The notes: generated from the letters alone by a model not told the origin. DNA of 26,847 bases from CAYRCJ01 sp964422785 (GCA_964422785.1 CAYRCJ010000009.1:1-26847); one strand, 5' to 3'; shown: positions 1-7,899, numbered from the stretch's first letter. Made by a program: numbers and translations.

Positions 1-1
1 A

Positions 2-274
2 ATTAAATCCATGAACAAATGGGACGGGAGATGGCGCATTATTATATTCGATATTCCTGAGCGGTACAAAAAAGGAAGAGATGCGTTAGCCGCCACACTA
101 AAAAGAATAGGTTTTTATCCGCTACAAAAAAGCGTTTTTGTGCATCCATTTGAGTGCAAAGACGAAATCAACTTTATTATTGAATTTTGGCGCTTGAAGC
201 AATATGTTCGTTTTATCACCACTCACGAAATAGATAATGATTTGCATCTGCGCCACATTTTTAAACTGAATTAG
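2..274 (+). CDS. PaaX-like (middle domain) protein, 5' truncated
   Basis: The reading frame is open to the left edge, so the true start lies outside the window; an internal ATG at 11 is probably not the start. The visible part begins with WDGRWRIIIFDIPE and continues LQKSVFVHPFECKDEI, the pattern of the PaaX middle domain, which has a Cas2-like ferredoxin fold. In Parcubacteria such proteins usually carry an N-terminal winged helix, which here would lie upstream of the window. The role would be a DNA-binding regulator; the target is unknown. There is no CRISPR array or cas gene nearby, so a Cas2 label would be wrong. The gene is followed at once by a perfect 17-bp hairpin. Confidence 0.7.
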   Translation: MKSMNKWDGRWRIIIFDIPERYKKGRDALAATLKRIGFYPLQKSVFVHPFECKDEINFIIEFWRLKQYVRFITTHEIDNDLHLRHIFKLN

Positions 275-285
275 CTACAAATTTA

Positions 286-327
286 AAAAATACATTTTTC
301 ATACTGTCACATGAAAAATGTATTTTT
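286..327. terminator. Perfect 17-bp AT-rich hairpin, bidirectional terminator
   Basis: Arms 286-302 and 311-327 are exact reverse complements around an 8-nt loop. The stem ends in five T on the plus strand and five T on the minus strand, so it can end the PaaX-like gene and transcripts arriving on the minus strand. The stem is AT-rich, which makes it weaker than the GC hairpins elsewhere in the window. Confidence 0.65.
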
Positions 328-363
328 ATGGTTTACTGACTTTGCTGTTTGAAAGAGAAAAAT

Positions 364-382
364 AAGCCGCGTAAGGCGGCTT
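364..382 (-). terminator. Terminator of the small Cys-tailed gene
   Basis: AAGCCGC (364-370) pairs with GCGGCTT (376-382) over a 5-nt loop. Read on the minus strand it is followed by ATTTTTCTCTTTC. It lies 12 nt past the stop of the minus-strand gene at 395. Confidence 0.75.
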
Positions 383-394
383 ACCAAATTTTTA

Positions 395-703
395 TTAGCA
401 GTATGGACAATCTGGATTGTCGCAGGCGTTTGGGTCTATCCCGGATTTGTTACGCTCAGCCAACCCCTTTTTGCCTTTATGATAGTCTTCAGCGTTGTTG
501 TGAACTTCTACAAAGTAATTATACGATTTGGAATTGCCGATAACTTTTGAATGCCAAACTTTTTCTAACGCTTCTTTTGGCGTAGCCGCCTTCACAAATT
601 CAAACTTCGGATCCGGTGAACCATTGCTCCAACCAGCGTGAGATTTTTTTAAAACAACAAAATAAGTACGACTCTTTTTTGATTTTTTTGCTTGTGCAAC
701 CAT
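395..703 (-). CDS. Small hypothetical protein with a C-terminal Cys cluster
   Basis: I do not recognise this 102-residue protein as a named family. It begins with a Lys/Ser-rich stretch, then a compact region (RTYFVVLKKSHAGWSNGSPDPKFEFVKAATPKEALEKVW) that reads like a small alpha/beta fold, and ends with C94-x4-C99-x2-C102, the last residue being Cys. That tail could bind a metal with another ligand or be a redox site. The start is supported by AAAGGAG seven nt upstream. It has its own promoter (736-764) and terminator (364-382), so it is a single-gene unit. An inverted repeat TTTGAGT...ACTCAAA (721-738) sits at the predicted transcription start and could be an operator. Confidence 0.65.
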   Translation of the reverse strand: MVAQAKKSKKSRTYFVVLKKSHAGWSNGSPDPKFEFVKAATPKEALEKVWHSKVIGNSKSYNYFVEVHNNAEDYHKGKKGLAERNKSGIDPNACDNPDCPYC

Positions 704-735
704 GGCGCCACTCCTTTCGTTTTGAGTCCAAACTC

Positions 736-764
736 AAATTAGCACTACTTATTATATAAGTCAA
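736..764 (-). promoter_or_regulatory. Promoter of the small Cys-tailed gene
   Basis: On the minus strand, TTGACT (764-759), a 17-nt spacer and TAATTT (741-736) preceded by TGC. The predicted start falls in a 7-bp inverted repeat at 721-738. The promoter overlaps the 3' end of the GT4 gene. Confidence 0.6.
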
Positions 765-1908
765 TAGTCTTATTTAACATTTCCTCAAACGAGAATTTTT
801 GGGAGACAATTTCTTTGTTTCGTTCTCCATACTGATTCCTTAAATTTTCATCTTCCGAAAGCTGAGCGATGGCTTTTGCCAGAGCCGCGGTATTTTTGGT
901 CGGCACCAAAATTCCGCTTTTTTCATGTTCGATAAGGTCGGGGATCCCGCCCACAGAAGAAGCTATTATGGCAACTCCGGCATGCATCGCCTCGATAAGA
1001 GTATACGGGAGCCCTTCTTTAATTGAGGGGAGGGTGAAAATATCAAATGCCTTTATGTATTGAAGTGCATTGTCTACAAATCCGGCCAGTAAAATATCGT
1101 CCTTCAGTCCCAGATTTTTTATTTGTTCTTCCAGATTTTCTTTATCTTCTCCACCGCCAATAATAATGCATTTAAAATCTATATTTGAAAGCTCTGATTT
1201 AATCCGGCCGGCAGCGTCAACCAGATATGTAAGTCCTTTGTTGCGAGTCAGTTCGGCTATTGTTCCAACAAGAATACTTTTGTTCTCGGATTTAAGTCCC
1301 ACAATTTTAAAAAGTTTTTCTTTCGCTTCCTTCTTGTTTAAAAAATTCAGTTTTTCCGCGGGGACGCCGAGCGGTATTAATACAAATTTTTCATTCGGTA
1401 TAAGAGGCATTTGAATTGCCTGGCGGTAATCGTGCCTGGAAATTATTATAATTTGATCGGAGAAAAGGGCGGTGAGCCATTGAAGAAAATATATCGCGGA
1501 TTTTGAAATAAAATTCCGGTTTTCGTTAAATGCCCAGCCATGGACAGTAAAAATGGTTTTTAAATCCGATGAAGTGGATTTTTGGGTAAGATACGATGCC
1601 AGCGCTCCCAACCCGCCGACTTTCGAACTGTTTAAATGTACTACGTCCGGGCACTCCCGTCTGATTATTTTCCATATGGAAAAAAAGGAAAACAATTCTT
1701 TTACAAAATTTATATCTCTTTCCAGGTGGGGGATGGATATTGTCCTTATCCCGGCTTGGTGGAGTTTATCCACAAGAGGGCCGGATCCTCCCAGTGCCAC
1801 GGAGACGCTAAATTTATCTTTTGGCAGTTGTGACGCCAAATCATAAACATATCTTTGGGCGCCGCCCCACACAGATTTAGTTATTATAAAAAGGACTCTT
1901 TTTTGCAT
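745..1908 (-). CDS. Glycosyltransferase family 4 (GT-B)
   Basis: A 387-residue GT-B fold retaining glycosyltransferase. The N-terminal Rossmann half starts MQKRVLFIITKSVWGGAQ with the Gly-rich acceptor-side loop. The C-terminal half has GTIAELTRNKGLTYLVDA (the GxxxxxKG phosphate-binding region) and the EX7E motif in IKEGLPYTLIEAM. It probably adds a sugar from a nucleotide donor to a cell-surface glycan or lipid; the specific substrate cannot be read. A longer reading from a TTG at 1941 adds 11 residues with no family similarity, so I use the ATG at 1908. TATCAT lies six nt before this ATG with no Shine-Dalgarno, suggesting a leaderless message. It is divergent from the hpf promoter. Confidence 0.88.
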   Translation of the reverse strand: MQKRVLFIITKSVWGGAQRYVYDLASQLPKDKFSVSVALGGSGPLVDKLHQAGIRTISIPHLERDINFVKELFSFFSIWKIIRRECPDVVHLNSSKVGGLGALASYLTQKSTSSDLKTIFTVHGWAFNENRNFISKSAIYFLQWLTALFSDQIIIISRHDYRQAIQMPLIPNEKFVLIPLGVPAEKLNFLNKKEAKEKLFKIVGLKSENKSILVGTIAELTRNKGLTYLVDAAGRIKSELSNIDFKCIIIGGGEDKENLEEQIKNLGLKDDILLAGFVDNALQYIKAFDIFTLPSIKEGLPYTLIEAMHAGVAIIASSVGGIPDLIEHEKSGILVPTKNTAALAKAIAQLSEDENLRNQYGERNKEIVSQKFSFEEMLNKTIDLYNK

Positions 1909-1934
1909 ATATTTATGATATTCACATACAACGC

Positions 1935-1963
1935 TTGACAATTCAACCCCGTTTTGCTAGGAT
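1935..1963 (+). promoter_or_regulatory. Promoter of the hpf leader RNA
   Basis: TTGACA (1935-1940), 17-nt spacer, TAGGAT (1958-1963) with the extended element TGC. The start should be near 1970, leaving about 205 nt before the hpf start codon. Confidence 0.8.
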
Positions 1964-1969
1964 GTACCC

Positions 1970-2169
1970 GTGGGTGTCTTTCGTCGGGAATTTTTGGTTA
2001 ACCCCAAAAATTGGCGGAATACTATCTATGTCTGTACAAAGCCTTGGTGTTTTCACCAGGGTTTTGTATTATAAGTGAGTGCTTTCGCGTTTTAAGGGCT
2101 ATAGAGCTGGCACTCATATAAAGACATAGCATAGGAGTAAAACCCTCTATGGCCCTCAAAGCGCGAAAG
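1970..2169 (+). ncRNA. Structured RNA upstream of hpf, candidate raiA-type RNA
   Basis: About 200 nt between a strong promoter and hpf contain no ORF but dense pairing. Hairpin 1: 1989-1997 with 2004-2012. Hairpin 2: 2035-2049 with 2054-2068, 15 bp including two G-U pairs and a 4-nt loop. Hairpin 3: 2082-2106 with 2145-2169, about 24 bp with one A-C mismatch. The segment CTATGTCT (2026-2033), between hairpins 1 and 2, is an exact 8-nt complement of AGACATAG (2122-2129) in the cap of hairpin 3, giving a long-range pseudoknot. CTTTCG at 1978-1983 could compete with hairpin 3 for CGAAAG near the 3' end. Size, complexity and position fit the raiA RNA motif known upstream of raiA/hpf genes in Firmicutes and Actinobacteria; the assignment is inference, as I cannot run the covariance model. 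Confidence 0.6.
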
Positions 2170-2176
2170 TTAAATT

Positions 2177-2533
2177 ATGCGAACTTCAATAAAAGGGACA
2201 AATATTACCATACTGGAGTCAACCCGCGAGTACGTGGATAGGAAGCTGGTGCTGACGACGGAGAAATTTCTGATAAAGGGCAATGAGCCTGTTGCTTTGG
2301 ATATTGAAGTCGAAAAAACCACTGATCATCACAAGAAGGGTAAAATTTTCCGGGCCGAAGCAAACTTGTCGGTCGGCAAAAAACTCCTTCGCGCAGAGGC
2401 ATTGGGAGAAACCTTAAACGAAGCCATTGATCTTTTGGAACAAGAGCTGGGCATAGAAATCAAAAAATTTAAAGATAAAAGAACTTCTCTCGAGCGCAAA
2501 GGCGCCAGAGTTTTTAAGGATAAGAGGGGATAG
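2177..2533 (+). CDS. hpf: Ribosome hibernation promoting factor, short form
   Basis: A 118-residue protein of the HPF/RaiA (YfiA) family: MRTSIKGTNITILESTREYVDRKL at the start, the basic central part EKTTDHHKKGKIFRAEANLSV and the helix ETLNEAIDLLEQELGIEIKKFKDK. These proteins bind the A/P-site region of the 30S subunit and silence ribosomes in starvation. It has the short form, without the C-terminal dimerisation domain of long HPF. No clear Shine-Dalgarno precedes the ATG; the 3' arm of the upstream RNA's last helix ends seven nt before it, so folding of that RNA could govern access to the start. Its 3' end overlaps the convergent GT2 gene by 20 nt. Confidence 0.92.
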   Translation: MRTSIKGTNITILESTREYVDRKLVLTTEKFLIKGNEPVALDIEVEKTTDHHKKGKIFRAEANLSVGKKLLRAEALGETLNEAIDLLEQELGIEIKKFKDKRTSLERKGARVFKDKRG

Positions 2534-3470
2534 GGCGCATTTCTTTTTCCAGTTTTTGAAAACCCTGGGAAGCCGATATTCTATTGTGGATTTTTTGGAC
2601 CAAGTTTTTGGATGAGTTTTCAAAATTTGCCAAAGTTGAAAAATGGGAAATCAAAAACAAAACGGCCACCAGGATCGATACGGTCAGGCCGCTCAATATT
2701 TTGGGGATGAATAATTTTCGCGGCGCTTTTTTTACATTGCCGTCCACCGCGAGAGGCGGCTTGGTATCAAACGGTTTTTTAAAGAATGTTGTCCAAATAT
2801 AATTCATGGCATATCTTACCCCCATTACCACGGCCCCCTCTTTCACAAGACGCCTTCCGGAGGCGTAAATCGGCAGTTTAAAAGTAAATTTCACGTCTCC
2901 CAGTGGATTCAACCTGCGGGCGATATCGGTGTCTTCTCCGTAAAAATTGATCGCCAAATTATAGCCGCCGATTTTTTCGAGGGCCGATCTTCGCAGTGCA
3001 AAATTTCCACCCTGCACAGCCGATCCTATTTTCAATATAAACTTATTTGTCAGATAACTTAAAAATCCTATTCTGTAAAATACTTTTACCCAAAAATTGG
3101 TAAATCCCGGAAGATCATAATAAATAAACGGCCCGGAAAGAGCGACCAATTTTTTATTTTTGGAGAATTCATTTTTTACGTATGGGATCCACTCCGGGGT
3201 GAGAATTGTATCGGCGTCTATGTTCGCGATAATTTCTCCGGAGGACGCCAAGAAGCCGGCTTGCCGGGCGCGGGTCAGGCCTTTTTTGGGTTCGTCGATC
3301 ACTTTGATTCCCGGAAATCCCAGAGCAACTTCTTTTGTTTTGTCTTGGCTGGCGTTGTTTACAACAATTATCTCAAATTCGTCGTTGTATTTTTTTGTTT
3401 CCTTGAGAACTGAAAATAAGCATCTTCCGATGTAAGATTCCTCGTTATAGGCCGGGATTACGAAGCTCAT
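2514..3470 (-). CDS. Glycosyltransferase family 2 (GT-A), membrane-anchored
   Basis: A 318-residue GT-A enzyme. MSFVIPAYNEESYIGRCL and EIIVVNNASQDKT form the nucleotide-binding start, ANIDADT holds the DxD metal site, and GGNFALRRSALEKIGGYN plus YGEDTDIARRL form the acceptor and catalytic-base region (ED motif). Near the C-terminus LFIPKILSGLTVSILVAVLFLISHF is one membrane helix followed by a charged tail, so the enzyme is probably held at the inner membrane. An upstream ATG at 3476 lies against AAGGAA; the ATG at 3470 gives normal ribosome-site spacing. It is the last gene of the dedA-GT4-GT2 operon, 10 nt after the GT4 gene, and overlaps hpf tail-to-tail. Confidence 0.88.
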   Translation of the reverse strand: MSFVIPAYNEESYIGRCLFSVLKETKKYNDEFEIIVVNNASQDKTKEVALGFPGIKVIDEPKKGLTRARQAGFLASSGEIIANIDADTILTPEWIPYVKNEFSKNKKLVALSGPFIYYDLPGFTNFWVKVFYRIGFLSYLTNKFILKIGSAVQGGNFALRRSALEKIGGYNLAINFYGEDTDIARRLNPLGDVKFTFKLPIYASGRRLVKEGAVVMGVRYAMNYIWTTFFKKPFDTKPPLAVDGNVKKAPRKLFIPKILSGLTVSILVAVLFLISHFSTLANFENSSKNLVQKIHNRISASQGFQKLEKEMRPIPSYP

Positions 3471-3480
3471 CTTCATTTCC

Positions 3481-4677
3481 TTAATTATAGCCCAAAATAT
3501 GGCTTTTCGCAACGTTGCTATAGATTTGTTCCCATTTTTTTGCTATCACGCCGGCCGAGAAATTTTGTGAAAATATCAGGGCTCCCTCCCTCAATGTCTT
3601 TGCGATATTTTTATTTTCGAGAATAAAATTTATTTTTTCTGACAACGCCAAATAATCGCCGGGGTTTATCAGGAAACCGTTTTTCTCATTTATATATTCA
3701 GGCAGCGCCCGCGAAGAAACTCCTATCGCCGGAAGGCCGCAGGAGAAAGCCTGCATCAAAGTCATACTTTGTGTTTCCGAGGTACTGGTTATAACAAATA
3801 TTTCCGAAGCCTGATATAGTTTTGCCAAATCCGCTTTTTCCAATGTTCCCAAAAATTTTATATTTCTTTCAATGCCGAGTTTTTCGGCTAATTTTTTTAG
3901 CGGGGACTCGGCGGTTCCATGGCCGGCGACGGCTAAAATAATTTGTCTTTTTTTTAAAACCTCGGAGACGGCTTTTAATATAACGTCGATATTTTTTTCT
4001 TCGGCAAGTCTGCCGGCATAGACGATGGTCGGTAAAGACAATCCCAATTTTTCTTTAATTTTTATTTTCTCCGGTTCATCAACGGCTTTGAATGCTTCGG
4101 TATCGATAGGGTTTGAAATTACCAGGCTCGGTTTCCCAAAACCGCATTCTTTCATTTCTTTGAAGACAGATTCAGAGGGGGCTGTTACAAAATCGCAGTG
4201 ATTGTAATACCAGACAGCGTATTTAAGCATAGCTTTTTTGACCCATTCGGATTTTATGGGGCTGTATCGGGCAAATTCAGTGATGGCTGTATGATTGGTG
4301 CCTATAATCGGCGTCTTAAGAAATTTAGCCGCGGCCAATGCCTCTAATCCCACGCCGAAAAAAAGCTGGGTATGGATGATATCCGGTTTGAATTTAAGAA
4401 GCCCAATCCAGCGAAGGCCTGTCGGGAAAACCAATCTGGCCTGATTCGTCGGGGCGGGGTAAGGGATAGAATTATACCGGCAAATTTTTATATTATTTCC
4501 GAGATCTAATTCTTTGTACGGGACATTTGCTGTCCTGTAATCTTTTCGGGAATATCTCGGCACGTAAAAATTAATTTTGTGGCCGAGACCTGCCAATTCT
4601 TTCCCCAGGGTTATTATGGAGTCTGAAATTCCGCTGAGCTCCGGATAGAAATTGTCTGAAAATATCGCGATTTTCAT
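3481..4677 (-). CDS. Glycosyltransferase family 4, PimB/MgtA-like
   Basis: A 398-residue GT-B enzyme. It begins MKIAIFSDNFYPELSGISDSI, typical of GT4 mannosyl/glucosyl transferases acting on lipid carriers, and has HTQLFFGVGLEALAAAKFLKTPIIGTNHT in the N-half and VYAGRLAEEKNIDVILKA (donor phosphate loop) in the C-half. The usual EX7E motif reads SETQSMTLMQ: the first Glu is present, the second is Gln. Likely job: addition of a hexose to a membrane glycolipid or glycan; the acceptor is unknown. It sits 9 nt after dedA and 10 nt before the GT2 gene, so the three are co-transcribed. Confidence 0.88.
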   Translation of the reverse strand: MKIAIFSDNFYPELSGISDSIITLGKELAGLGHKINFYVPRYSRKDYRTANVPYKELDLGNNIKICRYNSIPYPAPTNQARLVFPTGLRWIGLLKFKPDIIHTQLFFGVGLEALAAAKFLKTPIIGTNHTAITEFARYSPIKSEWVKKAMLKYAVWYYNHCDFVTAPSESVFKEMKECGFGKPSLVISNPIDTEAFKAVDEPEKIKIKEKLGLSLPTIVYAGRLAEEKNIDVILKAVSEVLKKRQIILAVAGHGTAESPLKKLAEKLGIERNIKFLGTLEKADLAKLYQASEIFVITSTSETQSMTLMQAFSCGLPAIGVSSRALPEYINEKNGFLINPGDYLALSEKINFILENKNIAKTLREGALIFSQNFSAGVIAKKWEQIYSNVAKSHILGYN

Positions 4678-4686
4678 TTTTGTATC

Positions 4687-5292
4687 TTAAGCTCTCTCAA
4701 GACTTTTGGAAATATTGGCGGTTATCTTTTTATAACCCAAATAAACCAAAACGGCCGCGGCAACAAAGATTATTAAAAAATAACCGGCATGGGCGATGTA
4801 GTCGGAGATTTTATCGTAGGCCTGTCCGAAATAATAACCCAAGAGCATAAATATAATAACTTTTGGTAAAGTTATTAAAGTGCTGACCAGAGTAAATTTT
4901 TTAAAAGACATCCTGGTGGCCCCGGCGACAATTAATCCGGGAGTGGGCACGAAGGGGGCGAGTTTTATCGCGGCCAGTATTTTGCCGGGATGGCGCTCAA
5001 GAAGATTTTTTAAATTCTCGATTTTATTTTCCGAGATACCAAATAGATGCCCGTATCTTTTTAATATAGCAAGGTGTCCGAAATATCCTACGGCATAATA
5101 TGCGAAGTCGGCAACCAAGTCTCCAAGTATCGCCAAAATAAAAATAATCTTCAGGTCGAAATATTTAAGCGCGGAGGCAAACGAGGCGGCGGCGGTGATT
5201 ATCGGCCCCTCAATAAGCATGCCTATAAAAATAATCGGATATCCGTGATCTAAAACCCAGTGAAGGGCATCGGAAAAGTTTGTTAAGTTCAT
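4687..5292 (-). CDS. DedA family membrane protein
   Basis: A 201-residue DedA/SNARE-associated (VTT) protein with about five hydrophobic segments. The DedA signature region is AIKLAPFVPTPGLIVAGATRMSFKKF, with Lys where many members have the conserved Arg before the P-x-P. Members flip undecaprenyl phosphate or phosphatidylethanolamine across the membrane, or support proton-driven transport of such lipids. As first gene of an operon with two glycosyltransferases it may recycle or present the lipid carrier on which they act; this is inference from context. Its promoter has an extended -10 (TGC TACAAT on the minus strand) and the transcript would start about six nt before the ATG. Confidence 0.88.
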   Translation of the reverse strand: MNLTNFSDALHWVLDHGYPIIFIGMLIEGPIITAAASFASALKYFDLKIIFILAILGDLVADFAYYAVGYFGHLAILKRYGHLFGISENKIENLKNLLERHPGKILAAIKLAPFVPTPGLIVAGATRMSFKKFTLVSTLITLPKVIIFMLLGYYFGQAYDKISDYIAHAGYFLIIFVAAAVLVYLGYKKITANISKSLERA

Positions 5293-5304
5293 ATTACAAA
5301 TACC

Positions 5305-5313
5305 ATTGTAGCA
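5305..5313 (-). promoter_or_regulatory. Extended -10 of the dedA operon
   Basis: TGCTACAAT on the minus strand. The -35 at the right distance (TTAGGG) is poor, as expected for an extended -10 promoter. It shares the 78-nt gap with the divergent secA promoter. Confidence 0.5.
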
Positions 5314-5335
5314 TAGTAAAAATAAGGCCCTAAAA

Positions 5336-5364
5336 GTGACAAAGCCCGCTTTTTTTGTTAGAAT
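5336..5364 (+). promoter_or_regulatory. secA promoter, leaderless arrangement
   Basis: GTGACA (5336-5341), 17-nt spacer and TAGAAT (5359-5364) preceded by TGT. The ATG follows after six nt, so transcription should begin at or within a base or two of the start codon. Confidence 0.65.
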
Positions 5365-5370
5365 TCTTAG

Positions 5371-7899
5371 ATGAATTTTCTTACTAAAATCTTCGGCGAC
5401 CCGAACGCAAAAGTTGTGCGCGACTTGGCGCCGTTGATCGACGAAATAAATTCTCTAGAAAAAGATTTCGAAAAATTTTCAAACGAAGATCTTCTGAAAA
5501 AAACAGAAGAACTCAAAAAACGTCTTAAAGGCGGCTCCGACGCGAAGCCGGAGCAGGAGCTCGCTGAGCTCCTGCCGGAAGCTTTCGCGTTAGTCAGAGA
5601 GGCTTCCAAGCGAACTCTTGGACAACGGCATTTTGATGTCCAGCTTTTGGGGGGAATCACTTTGCACAAGGGGCAAATTTCGGAGATGAAAACGGGAGAG
5701 GGGAAGACGCTCGTGGCTACTCTCCCGGCATATTTAAACGCGCTTTCCGGCATGGGGGTTCACATTGTAACTGTTAACGATTATTTGGCCCGTAGAGACG
5801 CCGCCTGGATGGGGCAGATTTTTGACGCGCTCGGACTTTCGGTCGGCTGCATAGTCCACGATACCGCTTATCTATACGATCCAAATTATGGAAATAAAAA
5901 TTTGGACGAAACTCGCGATGCCCTGGGCGGCTTTAAAATTATCCATGAATTTTTGCGGCCCTGTACCCGCAAAGAAGCTTACGCCGCGGATATTACTTAC
6001 GGCACCAATAACGAATTCGGTTTCGATTATTTGAGAGACAATATGGCTTATGCCACGGGAGATATGGTTCAGCGCGGACACAACTTTGCCGTTGTCGACG
6101 AGGTTGACTCGATTTTAATTGATGAGGCCAGGACTCCTCTTATAATTTCAACGCCCGATACAGAATCCGGAGAGTTGTATAAGACATTTTCAAAAATAAT
6201 CCCGCAGCTCAAGGAAGATATAGATTTCAACGTGGATGAAAAAATGAAAACGGCAACAATTACCGAAGCCGGCATAGAAAAAGTGGAATCAATTTTGGGT
6301 GTTTCCGATATATATACAGAAAAGGGAATGAGATATGTCCACCACCTGGAGCAGGCGCTTCGGGCCAGGACTTTGTTTTTGCTCGACAAGGACTATGTTG
6401 TAAAAAACGGCGAAGTAATAATAGTCGATGAGTTCACCGGGCGTTTAATGCCGGGTCGCCGCTGGTCAGAAGGTCTTCATCAGGCGGTGGAAGCTAAAGA
6501 GGGCGTTGAAATACAAAAAGAATCGAGAACTCTCGCCACAATAACTTTTCAAAATTATTTTCGGCTCTACAAAAAATTGAGCGGTATGACGGGTACCGCC
6601 CAAACATCAGCCGAAGAATTTCACAAGGTTTATAAATTGGAAGTTGTGCAGGTCCCCACTAACCGGCCGATGATAAGAAAAGATTTGCCGGATAAAATTT
6701 TCCAAAGCGAAAAAGGCAAGTGGTTGCAATTGGTGAGAGAAATAAAAGAAAGGCACCAAAAAGGGCAGCCGGTATTGGTGGGCACGGTTTCAATTGAAAA
6801 AAATGAAAGGCTGGCGGCGTTGCTAAACCGCGAAGGAATACCCCACAAAATTTTAAACGCCAAAAATCACGAGGAGGAAGCCATGATCACCGCGCAAGCC
6901 GGAAAATTTGGAGCGGTGACCGTGGCCACAAATATGGCGGGTCGTGGAGTGGACATAATTCTCGGAGGAAACCCGCAGGTTTCCGAAGACGCTGAGAAGG
7001 TTCGAAGCGTGGGAGGGCTTTTGGTAATTGGCACGGAACGCCACGAAGCAAGAAGAATCGATAACCAGCTTCGCGGGAGATCCGGCAGGCAGGGGGATCC
7101 CGGAGAATCGCAATTTTATGTTTCATTGGAGGATGATCTGATGAGAATTTTTGGGTCGGATAAAATAAAAAATCTGATGGCGCGGATGGGTATTCCGGAG
7201 GATGAACCGATTGAAAACAAGATGGTCAGCCGCGCGATCGAGGGGGCGCAGGAAAAAATAGAGGGATTTAATTTTGATACCAGACAACATGTTTTGGAGT
7301 ACGACGATGTAATGAACAAACAGCGCACCTCAATTTATTCCCAAAGAAAAAATATTCTTTTTGCCGATACCGCCGCGCTGGAAGCAGAATCTTTGAAAAT
7401 TGGAGAAGAAACAGTTTCAAAAATTATTGAGATGCATACAGCTTCGGATTCCGTGGAGGAATGGGACAGAAAAGAGATTGAGGAAAATCTCAAAACAATT
7501 TTTGGAGATCAAAACGGTCTTCCTGAGAAAATTTTCTCCGCGGATTCAAAAGAAAATTTAAACGAAATTGCGACAACCTTTCTTAAATCGGTTTTTTCCG
7601 CCAAAAAAGAATCTGTCAAAGATTTTCTGGAGCATGTGCGGATGGTAATGTTGCAGGCGATAGATCTATTGTGGATGGAGCATATCGAGGCGATGGATTA
7701 TATGCGTTCGTCCGTACGACTTCGCGCTTACGGCCAGCGCGATCCGCTAATTGAATATAAAAATGAAGGAGCCAGAATGTTCCANNNNNNNNNNNNNNNN
7801 NNNNNNNNNNNNNNNNNNNNNNNNNNNNNNNNNNNNNNNNNNNNNNNNNNNNNNNNNNNNNNNNNNNNNNNNNNNNNNNNNNNNTGTCATGGGAAATAA
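5371..7899 (+). CDS. secA: Preprotein translocase ATPase SecA (interrupted by assembly gap)
   Basis: SecA motor that pushes unfolded preproteins through SecYEG. Walker A MKTGEGKT is at residues 106-113, DEVDSILIDEARTPLI from 243, GMTGTAQTSAEEF marks the preprotein crosslinking region, and NMAGRGVDIILGG with IGTERHEARRIDNQLRGRSGRQGDPG is the second ATPase half. About 30 residues (YLYDPNYGNKNLDETRDALG and following) are inserted before the KEAYAADITYGTNNEFGFDYLRDNM motif. A 100-N gap starts in the C-terminal helical part (YKNEGARMF). After it, TGT CAT GGG AAA TAA encodes CHGK-stop, the end of the SecA zinc finger (CxCxSGKKxKxCHG). The frame agreement across 100 N is chance, since the gap length is nominal; the missing stretch should code for the rest of the helical wing, the linker and the first Cys residues. 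Confidence 0.95.
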   Translation: MNFLTKIFGDPNAKVVRDLAPLIDEINSLEKDFEKFSNEDLLKKTEELKKRLKGGSDAKPEQELAELLPEAFALVREASKRTLGQRHFDVQLLGGITLHKGQISEMKTGEGKTLVATLPAYLNALSGMGVHIVTVNDYLARRDAAWMGQIFDALGLSVGCIVHDTAYLYDPNYGNKNLDETRDALGGFKIIHEFLRPCTRKEAYAADITYGTNNEFGFDYLRDNMAYATGDMVQRGHNFAVVDEVDSILIDEARTPLIISTPDTESGELYKTFSKIIPQLKEDIDFNVDEKMKTATITEAGIEKVESILGVSDIYTEKGMRYVHHLEQALRARTLFLLDKDYVVKNGEVIIVDEFTGRLMPGRRWSEGLHQAVEAKEGVEIQKESRTLATITFQNYFRLYKKLSGMTGTAQTSAEEFHKVYKLEVVQVPTNRPMIRKDLPDKIFQSEKGKWLQLVREIKERHQKGQPVLVGTVSIEKNERLAALLNREGIPHKILNAKNHEEEAMITAQAGKFGAVTVATNMAGRGVDIILGGNPQVSEDAEKVRSVGGLLVIGTERHEARRIDNQLRGRSGRQGDPGESQFYVSLEDDLMRIFGSDKIKNLMARMGIPEDEPIENKMVSRAIEGAQEKIEGFNFDTRQHVLEYDDVMNKQRTSIYSQRKNILFADTAALEAESLKIGEETVSKIIEMHTASDSVEEWDRKEIEENLKTIFGDQNGLPEKIFSADSKENLNEIATTFLKSVFSAKKESVKDFLEHVRMVMLQAIDLLWMEHIEAMDYMRSSVRLRAYGQRDPLIEYKNEGARMFXXXXXXXXXXXXXXXXXXXXXXXXXXXXXXXXXXCHGK
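7785..7884. other. Assembly gap of 100 N inside secA
   Basis: Exactly 100 N, the conventional scaffold filler for unknown length. It removes the last part of secA except the final four codons and stop. Confidence 0.98.

Noticed and set aside
2..274. Cas2 endonuclease of a CRISPR system
   Set aside because: The Cas2-like fold of this segment is that of the PaaX middle domain (WDGRWRIIIFDIPE); no other cas gene or repeat array is in the window.
1909..1941. TTG start of the left GT4 gene
   Set aside because: The 11 extra residues are not GT4-like and lie across the -35 box of the hpf promoter; the ATG at 1908 begins the Rossmann strand.
1970..2169. 6S RNA, tmRNA or RNase P RNA upstream of hpf
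   Set aside because: There is no long central bubble of 6S type, no tag reading frame or CCA end of tmRNA, and no conserved RNase P core; position in front of hpf and the pseudoknot fit a raiA-type RNA better.
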